Shown piece by piece: positions 8,828 to 17,762 of a DNA stretch of 47,795 bases (positions are counted from its first letter, which is position 1; every line of letters begins with the position of its first letter). The notes beneath the pieces were generated by a model. That model was not told where the DNA came from. It saw only the letters and a program-made list of their open reading frames with translations, and searched no databases. The translations under genes were made by a program, and so were the position numbers. Source of the DNA: Alcanivorax sp. (lineage in GTDB: Bacteria; Pseudomonadota; Gammaproteobacteria; Pseudomonadales; Alcanivoracaceae); contig NZ_PBSH01000022.1 in the NCBI RefSeq assembly GCF_002726155.1, positions 1 to 47,795 of the forward strand, in the 5' to 3' direction.

Positions 8828-9385
8828 ATGCGTATTCCGTTTCAACGTTCCCTCCTCGTCGCTGTGATTGCCAGCACCGGCCTGTTACAGGCCTGCTCTG
8901 ACAACAGCAGCGAAGATGCTACCAAAGAAGCAGCGGCTCCAGCTGTAGACGCCCCTGCCGCCACCGATCACAGTAATCACATGAACACCGATGACAGCGC
9001 TGAAAAACCGGCTGCCACCGGCATTACCCGCAGCCCCGCTCCGGAAGGCGCCGCCGCTGAAATCGTCAGCCCGGCCAATGGCGCCACCGTCAGTAGCCCG
9101 GTAAAAGTTGTCTTTGGTCTGGAAGGCATGGACGTGGCTCCGGCCGGCAACGAGCAAGACAACAGTGGCCACCACCACCTGCTGATCGATCTCGATACCC
9201 TGCCCGACATGGGCATGCCGCTACCTGCCAGCGACCAGTTGGTGCATTTCGGCAAAGGCCAGACTGAAACCGAGCTGGAACTGGAACCGGGCACCCACAC
9301 CCTGCAGCTACTGCTGGGCGATTACCGCCATGTTCCCCATGAGCCACCGGTCATGTCCGAGAAAATCACCATCACGGTGGAATAA
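8828..9385 (+). CDS. DUF4399-domain lipoprotein
   Basis: 185 residues. The signal peptide ends in a lipobox (LLQAC, Cys23), so it is a membrane lipoprotein. A low-complexity Ala/Asp/Glu-rich linker follows. The C-terminal domain (IVSPANGATVSSPVKVVFGL, HHHLLIDLDTLP, GTHTLQLLLGDYRHVPH) matches DUF4399, an immunoglobulin-like fold often found in exported proteins of unknown role. The His triplet could bind metal. The ATG at 8828 is preceded by AAGGA; a long in-frame extension upstream to 8345 runs through antisense gltX and was discarded. Monocistronic, with a terminator 17 bp downstream. Confidence 0.88.
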   Translation: MRIPFQRSLLVAVIASTGLLQACSDNSSEDATKEAAAPAVDAPAATDHSNHMNTDDSAEKPAATGITRSPAPEGAAAEIVSPANGATVSSPVKVVFGLEGMDVAPAGNEQDNSGHHHLLIDLDTLPDMGMPLPASDQLVHFGKGQTETELELEPGTHTLQLLLGDYRHVPHEPPVMSEKITITVE

Positions 9386-9396
9386 CTACCCAGCAC

Positions 9397-9423
9397 AAAA
9401 AAGGGCCTCGATTGAGGCCCTTT
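9397..9423. terminator. Bidirectional terminator between convergent genes
   Basis: Stem GGGCCTC (9403-9409), loop GATT, stem GAGGCCC (9414-9420), with an A run on the left and TTTC on the right. It serves the plus-strand lipoprotein gene and, read on the other strand, the convergent gene at 9430. Confidence 0.9.
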
Positions 9424-9429
9424 CATTAA

Positions 9430-9855
9430 TCAATCCAGTTCGGTTGGCCCAATCACAGTTCCATCCATCAACACAGCAGCAAAATTTCCCCCACCCCAAA
9501 CTCTATTACCGTCGAAAACAGGCAAAAGATCCACTCGGTAATACCAAACATCTTCGGCCAGGGAGCACCCATGCTCTGTGAGGGCAATTTCCCTTACGTC
9601 CACCGCGTCATAGCGGCTGTACTGGGATTTTGACCACTCCTTCACCAGCCTGTACGCCTCCGAGACAGGCAAAGGAGGCTCCCCCATTTCAGGATTCCAT
9701 GATGGGGAAGCATGTATCTGCTGGTTTGAGATAATCAAACCCACTTTGGTGCCATCGGATTTCGTTGCCGACATCACAGAACCACCGCCACAGGCAAGAG
9801 AGGCGACAGGCACCAGCAGCGTAGCGCCAACAAGAAGTGAAATAATTCGGACCAT
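9430..9855 (-). CDS. Small exported protein of unknown function
   Basis: 141 residues. Cleavable signal peptide (MVRIISLLVGATLLVPVASLA). A CGGG motif follows directly after the predicted cleavage point, so lipidation is possible, though the box (SLAC) is imperfect. The mature part has two Cys residues, aromatic pairs (VWYYRVDLLPVF) and a VWGGGNFAAVLMDGTV segment resembling PepSY-like or YPEB-like small exported domains, but I cannot assign a family. The ATG at 9855 is followed by a normal reading frame to the shared terminator. Confidence 0.75.
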   Translation of the reverse strand: MVRIISLLVGATLLVPVASLACGGGSVMSATKSDGTKVGLIISNQQIHASPSWNPEMGEPPLPVSEAYRLVKEWSKSQYSRYDAVDVREIALTEHGCSLAEDVWYYRVDLLPVFDGNRVWGGGNFAAVLMDGTVIGPTELD

Positions 9856-9990
9856 GCTTCCCCCTGTTTTTGTATTTTTAATATTTTTGCATTCATTTAT
9901 CGAAGGCGCTATCTGAGTGACAAATAATCAGAGCAATTCAATAACGGAATCCACTATCCTGCACAAGCCTCATCAGCCGCTGCCATTTCC

Positions 9991-10830
9991 TTAACGTAAC
10001 AGCAGGTGCGGCACCTTCGCTTCCCGAATCATCTTGTTAGTGGTGCTGCCGACAAAGAATTCGCGGATGCGGGAGTGGCCATAGGCCCCCATCACCACCA
10101 GATCCACGTTGTGGCTCTGCTGGTACTGGTGCAAGGCAGGCTCCACCTCACCCTCAAGCGTGGCCGTTTGCACGTTATGCCCGGATTGTTCGAGCTGCCG
10201 AGCCGCCTCATCCAGCCCTTCATGGTTATTGCCAACCGTCACCAGATGACAATCCAGCCCCTGGAACAGCGGGCTGTCAGCCAGCATGCTCACGCCCTTG
10301 CGTGAGGTAGCGCTGCCGTCGAATGCGAGCATGATGGTTTTCGGTGCCTGAAACGCACCCACCGTCACCAGGATTGGACAATGCAGAGCGCGGATAACAC
10401 GCTCCACATTGTCTCCCACCTGAGCGCCAATACCCTCGTGCTCTTCGCCTTGCTTGCCGATCACCAGCAAACGCATCTCTTCTTCCAGTTCGGCAAGCGT
10501 ATCCACCAGATCACCGTGACGTTGACGCTGTTGCGGCTCGCTAATGCCGGCTTCGCTGGCACGCTGACCTGCCGCTTCCAGCATCATCTTGCCTTGCTCC
10601 AGTGCCAGGCGGTTACGCTTGGCATCCAGATCGGCCAGTTCTTCCATCAAGTGCTCGCGGCCACCCAGCGCCAGATTACCACTGAAATCGGCACTGACCG
10701 GGTAGCGCGAATGATCCAGCACATGCAACAAGGTCAGCGGCGCGCTCAAGCGCTGTGACGCCCAGGCAGCATAGTCACAAACGGTCGAGGCGGCGTTAGA
10801 ACCGTCTATACAGGCGATGACGTTAGTCAT
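9991..10830 (-). CDS. Tandem universal stress protein (two UspA domains)
   Basis: 279 residues with two Usp domains, about 1-145 and 152-279. The second has the ATP-binding signature G-x2-G-x9-G-S-T (GAYGHSRIREFFVGSTTNKM). The first has a degenerate version (GKQGEEHEGIGAQVGDN), so probably only one site binds nucleotide. AAAGGAG lies before the ATG. The gene begins 44 bp after the SulP transporter stop on the same strand, so it is probably the second gene of an operon. Usp proteins paired with SulP carriers often modulate or accompany anion/bicarbonate uptake; that is inference. Confidence 0.93.
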   Translation of the reverse strand: MTNVIACIDGSNAASTVCDYAAWASQRLSAPLTLLHVLDHSRYPVSADFSGNLALGGREHLMEELADLDAKRNRLALEQGKMMLEAAGQRASEAGISEPQQRQRHGDLVDTLAELEEEMRLLVIGKQGEEHEGIGAQVGDNVERVIRALHCPILVTVGAFQAPKTIMLAFDGSATSRKGVSMLADSPLFQGLDCHLVTVGNNHEGLDEAARQLEQSGHNVQTATLEGEVEPALHQYQQSHNVDLVVMGAYGHSRIREFFVGSTTNKMIREAKVPHLLLR

Positions 10831-10874
10831 TGTTGTTCTCCTTTGACGCTTAATGCGGCACTTGTTTGCGACGT

Positions 10875-12356
10875 TTAATGGCCACCCATCATTTTTTCAA
10901 CAGCAGCAGGCTTGTCGTGAACACCGAATTTGTCCACCAGCGTAGCACTGGCTTCGTTGAGGCCGACGATATCCACTTCAGTGCCTTCACGGCGGAACTT
11001 GATCACGACCTTGTCCAGAGCACCAATAGCGGTGATATCCCAAAAGTGGGCACGATGCACATCAATAGTGACTTTATCGATGGCCTCCTTGAAGTCAAAC
11101 GAGGCGATGAACTGGTCGGAGGAGGTAAAGAATACCTGCCCCACTACGTCGTAAACCCGGTGACCGCCTTCAGCGCTTTCGGTCGCTCTCACGTAGAAGA
11201 TGCGCCCCACCTTGTTGGCATAGAACAAGGCACTCAATACCACACCGATTCCCACACCAATCGCCAGATTGTGAGTCGCCACGGTGGCAGTCACCGTGGC
11301 GAGCATGACCACGGTACTGCTGGCCGGGTGTTTCGCCATATTGGTGATGGATTCCCAGCTGAACGTGCCAATGGAGACCATGATCATCACCGCCACCAGC
11401 GCGCCCATGGGGATCTGGGAAACCCACTTGCCCAGGAACACCACCAACACCAACAGGAAACAGCCGGCAAACAGGGTCGACAACCGCTTGCGCCCACCGG
11501 ACTTCACGTTGATAACCGACTGGCCAATCATGGCGCAACCGGCCATGCCACCCAGAAAACCCGACGCGATATTGGCCACGCCCTGGCCTTTGCATTCGCG
11601 GTTCTTGTTGCTGTCGGTGTCGGTCAGGTCATCAACGATGGTAGCCGTCATCATCGATTCCAGCAGGCCAACCACGGCCAGGGCCAAGGAATACGGCAGG
11701 ATGATTTTCAGGGTTTCCAAATTCAGGGGAATGTCCGGCAGCAAAAAGATCGGCAGACTGTCCGGCAGCTCACCTTTATCTCCCACCGTGGGGACATCAA
11801 GCCCCAGATACATCGCTACACCGGTAATCACCACGATGCAGACCAGCGGCGACGGCACCGCCGTGGTCAGCAGAGGCAGCAGATAGATAATCCCCAGGCC
11901 TGCCGCCACCATGGCGTAAACATGCCAGGTCACGTCCACCAACTCCGGCAACTGCGCCATAAAAATGAGAATAGCCAACGCATTCACAAACCCGGTGACC
12001 ACAGAACGCGACACAAATCGCATCAGGTTACCGAGTTTGAGGAACCCCGCGATGATCTGCAGAGCGCCAGTGAGCACCGTGGCCGCCAGCAGGTATTGCA
12101 AGCCATGGTCGGCCACCAGAGTCACCATCACCAACGCCATGGCGCCAGTGGCCGCAGAAATCATCCCCGGGCGCCCGCCAAAGAAGGCCGTCACCACGGC
12201 AATACAGAAAGAGGCATACAGACCTACTTTCGGGTCCACGCCGGCAATGATGGAGAAGGCAATCGCCTCCGGTATCAACGCAAGCGCCACAACGGCCCCT
12301 GCCAGCAAGTCTCCACGGACGTTACTGAACCAGTCCTGCTGAATCGTTCGAAGCAT
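10875..12356 (-). CDS. SulP-family anion transporter with STAS domain
   Basis: 493 residues. The N-terminal 370 or so form the SulP core: [20 protein letters not shown], the [17 protein letters not shown] signature, and many membrane segments. The C-terminal part is a STAS domain ([20 protein letters not shown]). Substrates in the family include sulfate, bicarbonate and C4-dicarboxylates, which cannot be separated by eye. I chose the ATG at 12356 ([10 protein letters not shown]), with AGGA upstream; the frame extends further to 12440 without a site. It is followed by the Usp gene. Confidence 0.93.
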   Translation of the reverse strand: MLRTIQQDWFSNVRGDLLAGAVVALALIPEAIAFSIIAGVDPKVGLYASFCIAVVTAFFGGRPGMISAATGAMALVMVTLVADHGLQYLLAATVLTGALQIIAGFLKLGNLMRFVSRSVVTGFVNALAILIFMAQLPELVDVTWHVYAMVAAGLGIIYLLPLLTTAVPSPLVCIVVITGVAMYLGLDVPTVGDKGELPDSLPIFLLPDIPLNLETLKIILPYSLALAVVGLLESMMTATIVDDLTDTDSNKNRECKGQGVANIASGFLGGMAGCAMIGQSVINVKSGGRKRLSTLFAGCFLLVLVVFLGKWVSQIPMGALVAVMIMVSIGTFSWESITNMAKHPASSTVVMLATVTATVATHNLAIGVGIGVVLSALFYANKVGRIFYVRATESAEGGHRVYDVVGQVFFTSSDQFIASFDFKEAIDKVTIDVHRAHFWDITAIGALDKVVIKFRREGTEVDIVGLNEASATLVDKFGVHDKPAAVEKMMGGH

Positions 12357-12680
12357 GGATTTCAATCCTGTGTTTGGAAATAACAAGCAAAGGCTGCGCA
12401 GCGGCAGCAATAGAATACGGGGAACGGCACCAACCGGCACCGCACGGCAAAGCCATGTAGGGAGGGCGCTAGGGCGGACTCAGCCGTGTTTGGGTCATGG
12501 TGAACACCCGGTGTAGTGAGGAAAGGCGCGGATTCTAGCAGAACACCCCCGGCAATTACAGGCAGCCCCGCCTGGCTCATTACGTCAGCAGCCCCTCACC
12601 ACTACGCCCGATCGGCACAACATGCGATAATCGCCCCCTGTGTTACCGCCACCGCGGCCGTCGCGAAGGCCTCCAATCAT

Positions 12681-13694
12681 ATGCCTGATACCGTGTTAAT
12701 GACCGACCCCACCGCCCACACCACAGTCCGTACACTGGACCGCCGTCTGAGCGTTGCCCCGATGATGGACTGGACTACACGGGACTACCGGTTTCTGGCC
12801 CGGCTGATTACCCGCCATACGCTGCTGTACACCGAAATGGTGGTGGCCCAGGCTATCCTGCACGGCGACCGTGACCGTTTCTTGAGCTTCAACGACGAGG
12901 AACACCCGGTGGCCCTGCAGTTGGGTGGCAGCGACCCGCAGCGATTGGCCGAAGCGGCACGCATCGCCGGCGACTACGGCTATGACGAAATTAATCTGAA
13001 CGTGGGCTGCCCATCCGACCGGGTACAACAGGGCAAGATCGGCGCCATCCTGATGGCCGAGCCGGAACTGGTCGCGCGTTGTGTAGAGGCCATGCAGGCA
13101 GCTGTCAGCGTGCCTGTTACGGTGAAGACACGCATCGGCATTGATGACCAGGATGACTATGATTTCCTGTACCGGTTTGTGGGTCGCATGGAAGCCGCCG
13201 GCTGTACCAGCCTGACGATCCATGCCCGCAAGGCGATTCTTTCCGGCCTCTCCCCCAAGGAAAACCGGGATATCCCACCGCTGATCTACCAACGCGCCTA
13301 TGCCATCAAGCAGGCCTTCCCCCACATCGAAGTCATCCTCAACGGCGGCGTTAAAACGCTGGATGAGGTGCACCAGCACATGGGCGAAGTGGACGGTGTA
13401 ATGATCGGTCGCGAGGCCTACCAGAACCCCTATTTCCTGGCCGAAGCAGACCGGGTCGTGTTTGCCGACGACCACCCTATCGCCAGCCGCCGTACCATCG
13501 CCGAGCAGTTCCTTCCCTATGTGGAGCGGCGTTATGCTCTCGGCCACGCCCCCAAGCACTCACTGCGGCATATCCTTAACCTGTTTCAGGGGCAACCCGG
13601 CGCCCGACGCTTCCGTCGCCACCTGAGCGAAAACATGCACAAACCAGAAACCACCCCGCAAGTGCTCATGGACGCCTTGGCGCAACTGCCTTAG
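12681..13694 (+). CDS. dusA: tRNA-dihydrouridine(20/20a) synthase
   Basis: 337 residues. FMN-dependent reduction of uridine in the tRNA D loop. The start of the TIM barrel (LSVAPMMDWTTRDYRFLARL) and the catalytic Cys block (NLNVGCPSDRVQQGKIGA) match DusA, as do the TIHARKAILSGLSPKENRDIPPL block and the GRHxxNLFQGQPGARRFRR-like C-terminus (HILNLFQGQPGARRFRRHL). Start ATG 12681 has GAAGG before it; the frame continues upstream to 12516 without support. An ATG at 12699 is a possible alternative. Confidence 0.95.
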   Translation: MPDTVLMTDPTAHTTVRTLDRRLSVAPMMDWTTRDYRFLARLITRHTLLYTEMVVAQAILHGDRDRFLSFNDEEHPVALQLGGSDPQRLAEAARIAGDYGYDEINLNVGCPSDRVQQGKIGAILMAEPELVARCVEAMQAAVSVPVTVKTRIGIDDQDDYDFLYRFVGRMEAAGCTSLTIHARKAILSGLSPKENRDIPPLIYQRAYAIKQAFPHIEVILNGGVKTLDEVHQHMGEVDGVMIGREAYQNPYFLAEADRVVFADDHPIASRRTIAEQFLPYVERRYALGHAPKHSLRHILNLFQGQPGARRFRRHLSENMHKPETTPQVLMDALAQLP

Positions 13695-13713
13695 CCTGTT
13701 GGTATCTTATATC

Positions 13714-13855
13714 TCCGTAAGAGCGGCGCTTGAGGCGCGAATAAAACAGTTTCGAGTGACGAGAAGCGAGTTTCGAAAGGCATAAAACGGGTACGGGTTT
13801 TCGCAACTCGTAACTCGCTCCTCGCAGCTCGGGAAGTCAAACAGCGCTCCTACGG
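13714..13855. repeat. Composite repeat: family A copy 2 inside REP-like half elements
   Basis: The core at 13748-13831 holds the reverse complement of the 7076-7090 block (13796-13810) and of the TTCGAAACTCGCT block. It is flanked by a GTAAGAGCGGCGCTTGAGGC piece on the left (13717-13736) and AGCGCTCCTACGG on the right (13843-13855), which resemble the two arms of the GTAGGAGC-type element at 39205. The dusA-talB gap is thus a nested repeat. Confidence 0.65.
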
Positions 13856-13925
13856 CACAGAAAACCCCCTGTCATCGTTGGCCTCTACACTGTCCTCCGC
13901 CATGACATCAAAAGGAACGGATACC

Positions 13926-14876
13926 GTGAACAAACGCGAACAGCTCGCCCAGTGGACCTCCCTGGTTGCCGATACCGGTGACCTGGACATGATCGCCCAG
14001 CTGGAACCGGAAGACGCCACCACCAACCCATCATTGCTACTGGCAGCTGCCCGAGACTCGCGTTACCGCGATCTGCTCCAGCAAGCGGCAGACCTGTGTC
14101 GTACTCTGGGCCATGAAGGCGAAATGGACTGGCTCACCGATACCTATGCCTGCCTGGCCGGACAGGCCATCCTGGAGCGTGTGCCTGGTCTGGTATCCAG
14201 CGAGGTCGATGCCCGCCTGTCTTTTGACACCCGCGCCACCGTGGAAAAAGGCCGCCGATTGATGGCGATCTACCGGGAACTGGACGTAGATCCAAGCCGC
14301 ATCCTGATCAAGGTAGCAGCCAGCTGGGAAGGCATCCGCGCCGTGGAGATTCTGGAAGAAGAAGGCATTCGCTGTAATGTGACGCTGGTGTTCAATCAGG
14401 CTCAGGCGCTGGCCGCCGCCGAAGCCGGCGCCACACTGATCTCCCCCTTTGTAGGCCGCATTTTCGACTGGCACCGCAAGAATGGCATGACCATCGAAAC
14501 CCCGGAACAAGACCCCGGCGTGGTCTCCGTGCGCGACATCTTCGCCACCTTCAAGGCCCGCGGTCTGGACACCATCGTCATGGGGGCCAGCTTCCGCAAC
14601 GCCGGCCAAATCGAAGCGCTGGCCGGCTGTGACAAGCTCACCCTCAGCCCGGCACTGCTTGAGGAACTGGCTGGCGATAACGGCGGTCTTACCCGGGTAC
14701 TGGACCCTGAACTGGTGGCCCCGCAAGACGACTGGACACCGGTGAACGAAGCCGCATTCCGTTGGCAGCTCAACGATGATGCCATGGCCAGCGACTTGCT
14801 GGCCGATGGTATCCGTCGCTTTGCCAAGGACCAGCAAGCACTGGAAACCTTACTGATAGACGAGGGGGTCATTTGA
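13926..14876 (+). CDS. tal: Transaldolase B
   Basis: 316 residues from a GTG start, matching the usual 317 of TalB. It moves a dihydroxyacetone unit between sedoheptulose-7-P and glyceraldehyde-3-P in the pentose phosphate pathway. Key blocks: DATTNPSLLL, the Schiff-base Lys129 in ILIKVAASWEGI, CNVTLVFNQAQA and LISPFVGRIFDWHRK. I chose GTG 13926 because AAGGA (13912-13916) precedes it and the N-terminus then aligns (NKREQLAQWTSLVADTGDLD); the ATG at 13902 has no ribosome site. The stop overlaps the start of the next gene. Confidence 0.95.
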   Translation: MNKREQLAQWTSLVADTGDLDMIAQLEPEDATTNPSLLLAAARDSRYRDLLQQAADLCRTLGHEGEMDWLTDTYACLAGQAILERVPGLVSSEVDARLSFDTRATVEKGRRLMAIYRELDVDPSRILIKVAASWEGIRAVEILEEEGIRCNVTLVFNQAQALAAAEAGATLISPFVGRIFDWHRKNGMTIETPEQDPGVVSVRDIFATFKARGLDTIVMGASFRNAGQIEALAGCDKLTLSPALLEELAGDNGGLTRVLDPELVAPQDDWTPVNEAAFRWQLNDDAMASDLLADGIRRFAKDQQALETLLIDEGVI

Positions 14877-15310
14877 ATTGGCTGAACCGACTGTTTCGCC
14901 CTGAAAGCGAGACACCGCAATATTCCGAACACGATCTGCACCGCGCGGCCGCAGCCCTGCTGTTTGAAGTGGCCCGTACCGATGGCACTGTCGATCAGGC
15001 AGAAACTCAGCGCCTGATCGCTGCCGTCAATCAGCGCTGGCAGCTAGATGCCGAAGAAATGCAGGATATCGTATCCGAACTGGAAAACCGGGTAGATCAA
15101 GCCACCGACCTGTTTGAATTTACCCTGCCGTTACGCGAGCACTGGGGCCCGGAGCAGCGCGTCACGCTAATTGATGAGATGTGGGCCATGGCGGCGGCCG
15201 ACGGCAAGGCAGACGTGCACGAAGAACATTTGATCCGCCGCGTCAGCGACCTGCTCTACGTCTCGCACGGGGACTACATCCGCGCCAAACTAAAAGCCAT
15301 TGAAAATTGA
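14873..15310 (+). CDS. TerB-family (tellurite resistance/DjlA-like) cytoplasmic protein
   Basis: 145 residues of helical, acidic TerB fold: two repeats each with an AAADG/ARTDG motif (VARTDGTVDQAE and MAAADGKADVHEE) that carry conserved acidic residues. Function in the family is unclear, possibly metal sensing or stress signalling. It starts at TTG 14873, which shares bases with the talB TGA, and GAGGGGG (14862-14868) sits just before it, so translation is coupled to talB. Confidence 0.87.
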   Translation: MNWLNRLFRPESETPQYSEHDLHRAAAALLFEVARTDGTVDQAETQRLIAAVNQRWQLDAEEMQDIVSELENRVDQATDLFEFTLPLREHWGPEQRVTLIDEMWAMAAADGKADVHEEHLIRRVSDLLYVSHGDYIRAKLKAIEN

Positions 15311-15349
15311 CAGCTCGCGAGCTGGAGTTCGTCTTTACTTTAAACCTAA

Positions 15350-15380
15350 GAGACCGCGCCCTTGCTAGGAGCGCGGTCTC
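15350..15380. terminator. Hairpin between convergent terB and mlaA
   Basis: A perfect 10-bp stem: GAGACCGCGC (15350-15359) and GCGCGGTCTC (15371-15380), 11-nt loop. Both neighbouring genes end toward it. The downstream side is ATAAAATT rather than a full T run, so termination may be only partial. A 14-bp perfect palindrome CAGCTCGCGAGCTG lies just left at 15311-15324. Confidence 0.6.
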
Positions 15381-15442
15381 ATAAAATTGGCAAACAGAAA
15401 ACCCTGAGCGCATAGCTGTCCACTATCAACTGTCAACTCTCT

Positions 15443-16246
15443 TCACCACCCCTCGTCTTCGTACTCGTCATTGAGTTCCGAATCGCGGGCTTCAATCTCG
15501 GGGAAGCGCAACGACGGCCGGTCACCGCTTTCAAAACGGCGGCGTTGCAGGTAGGCATTGCGCAGGAAGGTATAGCGGTCGCCAACGATATTGCGTTCCA
15601 GATCCAGCAAGTCAGCCCGCAAGTCGACCACATACACCGCCGTGAAACTGTGGCGGGTCAGGTCGTGGGGGATATAGTGACGCAGGCGCATGTAGTCTTC
15701 CGGCAGGATAGCCGCAGCATCCCGGCCCGTAGACGGCCCCCAGAATGGCAACACCATGTAAGGACCTTCAGGAATTCCCCAGCGGGCAAACGTCAGGCCC
15801 AAATCGGTATTGCGCTTCTCCAGATCCACCTTGCTGGCCACATCAAACAAGCCACCAATGCCTAGCGTGGTATTGACCGCAAACCGGCCCCAATTCTGGC
15901 CCACATGCCCCCAGCGCCACTGCAGGACACTGTTCAGCCCGCTGCGAAAATCACGCAGGTTTTCATAAAAACGGGTGATGGTGTCGTTCATCCACTGTGG
16001 CGTGACCTTGTCGTACCCCTTGGCAACGGGCTTCAGGCCGTATTTATCCAGTGCTTCGTTGAAAGCAAAGATCTTGCGGTTGATATCTTCCCAGGGGTCT
16101 TCGTACTTGGGTTTGCCGCCCGGGGAATCAAATGCCGTGGACGCATCCCCCCAGTCTTCTTCCGCCTGAACGGCGAATGGCAGACATAACAGCAAGCTCA
16201 GCAATAGATAACGCACGGACACCCCGGACAGTAATGGACGCCGCAT
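15443..16246 (-). CDS. mlaA: MlaA/VacJ-family phospholipid-asymmetry protein
   Basis: 267 residues. MlaA sits in the outer membrane with OmpC/F and removes phospholipid from the outer leaflet, feeding the Mla pathway. The family blocks are all present: YEDPWEDINRKIFAFNEALD, FYENLRDFRSGLNSVLQW, GRFAVNTTLGIGGLFDVAS and GPYMVLPFWGPSTGRDA. The N-terminal signal ends AVQAEED and has no clear lipobox (LLLC is a poor match), whereas E. coli MlaA is a lipoprotein, so anchoring may differ. The tail is strongly acidic. Confidence 0.94.
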   Translation of the reverse strand: MRRPLLSGVSVRYLLLSLLLCLPFAVQAEEDWGDASTAFDSPGGKPKYEDPWEDINRKIFAFNEALDKYGLKPVAKGYDKVTPQWMNDTITRFYENLRDFRSGLNSVLQWRWGHVGQNWGRFAVNTTLGIGGLFDVASKVDLEKRNTDLGLTFARWGIPEGPYMVLPFWGPSTGRDAAAILPEDYMRLRHYIPHDLTRHSFTAVYVVDLRADLLDLERNIVGDRYTFLRNAYLQRRRFESGDRPSLRFPEIEARDSELNDEYEDEGW

Positions 16247-16311
16247 TATAGCGACGCCCCACCCCCTACGAACAGTGCCTCCGGCAAACCGTTACCCAAC
16301 CCGCACAGGTT

Positions 16312-16980
16312 TTACACATTCGATCTGGCGCGAGCCCAGCAACGACGGGCAATCCAGTAGTCCAGGCTGACAAAACGGCCGGCCCCGGAGAAGAACAACA
16401 CCAACAGCATAACCAGGTAAGTAACGGCAAATTCAATGCCATTATTCAACACCACAAAATTGCCTTTACCGGTAAGCCAGTCGTACTGTCCGTGCTCGCG
16501 CAGAATGGCCCGCGCCCGGCCCAAGCGCTCGCCCACAGCCTCACTGTTCTGCAAACTTTCCACGGCCCCCGGAAACCCGACCTCGGCCAGGGGCGCAGCC
16601 ATGCTGGTCGCCGGATTGCCTGGTGCGATGGCAAACCAGCCGTTCTCCCAATGTACGGAGCCAATGGCGACCAGCATGGTGAACATCAACGGGATGCTGA
16701 TATAACGGGTGAAAAGGCCCAGTAGCAGCAAGATACCGCCAACCAGCTCGGTGGCCGTCGCGAGAAAGGCCAGTAACGCCGGAAAAGGCAAACCCAGCCC
16801 CCATTCACTGTTGCCAAACCAGGACACCGTACTCTCAAAGCTCATGGCCTTGTTATATCCAGCGCTGAACATCACCGGAACCAGAAATAAACGAAGCGCC
16901 AGAGGCGCAAGGAAATCGGCAATACGGGTGTGATTCAACGCCGCATGAATGCGGTGAAACAAAGACAGTAGCGTGGTCAT
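16312..16980 (-). CDS. hvfX: DoxX-family membrane protein of the HvfABCX operon
   Basis: 222 residues with about four membrane segments and the DoxX signature region (LALRLFLVPVMFSAGYNKA; LFTRYISIPLMFTMLVAIGSVHW). Last gene of the four-gene operon, 11 bp after hvfC. In Haemophilus and related operons the DoxX protein accompanies peptide maturation or copper handling at the membrane; its exact role is unsettled. The residues 110-160 loop is longer than in minimal DoxX proteins. Confidence 0.87.
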   Translation of the reverse strand: MTTLLSLFHRIHAALNHTRIADFLAPLALRLFLVPVMFSAGYNKAMSFESTVSWFGNSEWGLGLPFPALLAFLATATELVGGILLLLGLFTRYISIPLMFTMLVAIGSVHWENGWFAIAPGNPATSMAAPLAEVGFPGAVESLQNSEAVGERLGRARAILREHGQYDWLTGKGNFVVLNNGIEFAVTYLVMLLVLFFSGAGRFVSLDYWIARRCWARARSNV

Positions 16981-16991
16981 CGTCAGGTTCC

Positions 16992-17762
16992 TTACAGGCG
17001 ACTCAGTGAGGTTCCTATAAGGATGTCCCGCTCACGCATTTGTTGCAGAATATCGCGAGAAAAAGTTTCCAGCGCCGCCACGTCCGCAAACTGCATTTCC
17101 TCAGCCAGGCGCCCCACCACTGCTTTCCCCGTCTCCGTTGGGTGTTCGCCAATCAACTGCAGCAATCTGGCAGTCGGCGCGTTGATTTCCATAAAGCGCA
17201 CGCCATCATCCCGGCCGCGATAAACCAGTAACCAGACCGGTTGCTCAAGCGCTTCCTGGGGCTGAAATTCGCTACAAATTTTGTGCACAGGAAAGTGGTA
17301 GCTCAATATCTCATGCAGAGGGCTAAGCTGGGGAATCGCTCGGAGTAGATCTCCATCCGGATGAAACCCGGTTTCCGGGAAGGTTTCTGTGGAGGCATCC
17401 AGCACCAGCTCCATCCACTCGTAATGCGCCAACTCCAGCATAAAAACCGGGTCGCCGGGCTCACTGCCCTGGCCACTGGCCAGAAAGCTGACAAATTCCC
17501 GGGGAATTTCCAGAAAATAAGGGGTTTGACTGGCATGTTTTTCAAAGAATGCCCTGGCCAGTCTTTGCCAACGCGCACTGTCCAGAAGGCTGTGCAGCAC
17601 AGGAAATCCCTGGCGCAAAAAACCGTTCACATTGTTGAAAAACAGATTGCGATAAATATCCAGACGCCGCTCTTCGATGCCGTCGGGGGCAGGGTACGAA
17701 TCCGGGTTACGCAAGTGCGCAGCAAATTCCCGCTGTAGCGTCTGAAAATCCTGGGCTTTCAT
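16992..17762 (-). CDS. hvfC: HvfC/DUF2063 RiPP maturation partner protein
   Basis: 256 residues. The N-terminal DUF2063 putative DNA-binding domain (RLDIYRNLFFNNVNGFLRQGFPVL, split over positions 32-57) is followed by a C-terminal winged-helix-like part. In MbnC/HvfC-type systems this protein pairs with the DUF692 oxidase and helps bind the precursor, despite the DNA-binding name. Its ATG overlaps the hvfB stop by 4 bp, so the two are translated together, as expected for a stoichiometric complex. Confidence 0.88.
   Translation of the reverse strand: MKAQDFQTLQREFAAHLRNPDSYPAPDGIEERRLDIYRNLFFNNVNGFLRQGFPVLHSLLDSARWQRLARAFFEKHASQTPYFLEIPREFVSFLASGQGSEPGDPVFMLELAHYEWMELVLDASTETFPETGFHPDGDLLRAIPQLSPLHEILSYHFPVHKICSEFQPQEALEQPVWLLVYRGRDDGVRFMEINAPTARLLQLIGEHPTETGKAVVGRLAEEMQFADVAALETFSRDILQQMRERDILIGTSLSRL

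Noticed and set aside
10866..12383. 505-codon plus-strand open frame antisense to the SulP gene
   Set aside because: His/Arg/Gln-rich shadow translation; the minus-strand transporter is complete and clear.
16247..16311. Possible separate promoter or terminator between hvfX and mlaA
   Set aside because: No hairpin with T run and no recognisable -35/-10 pair could be found; left uncalled.
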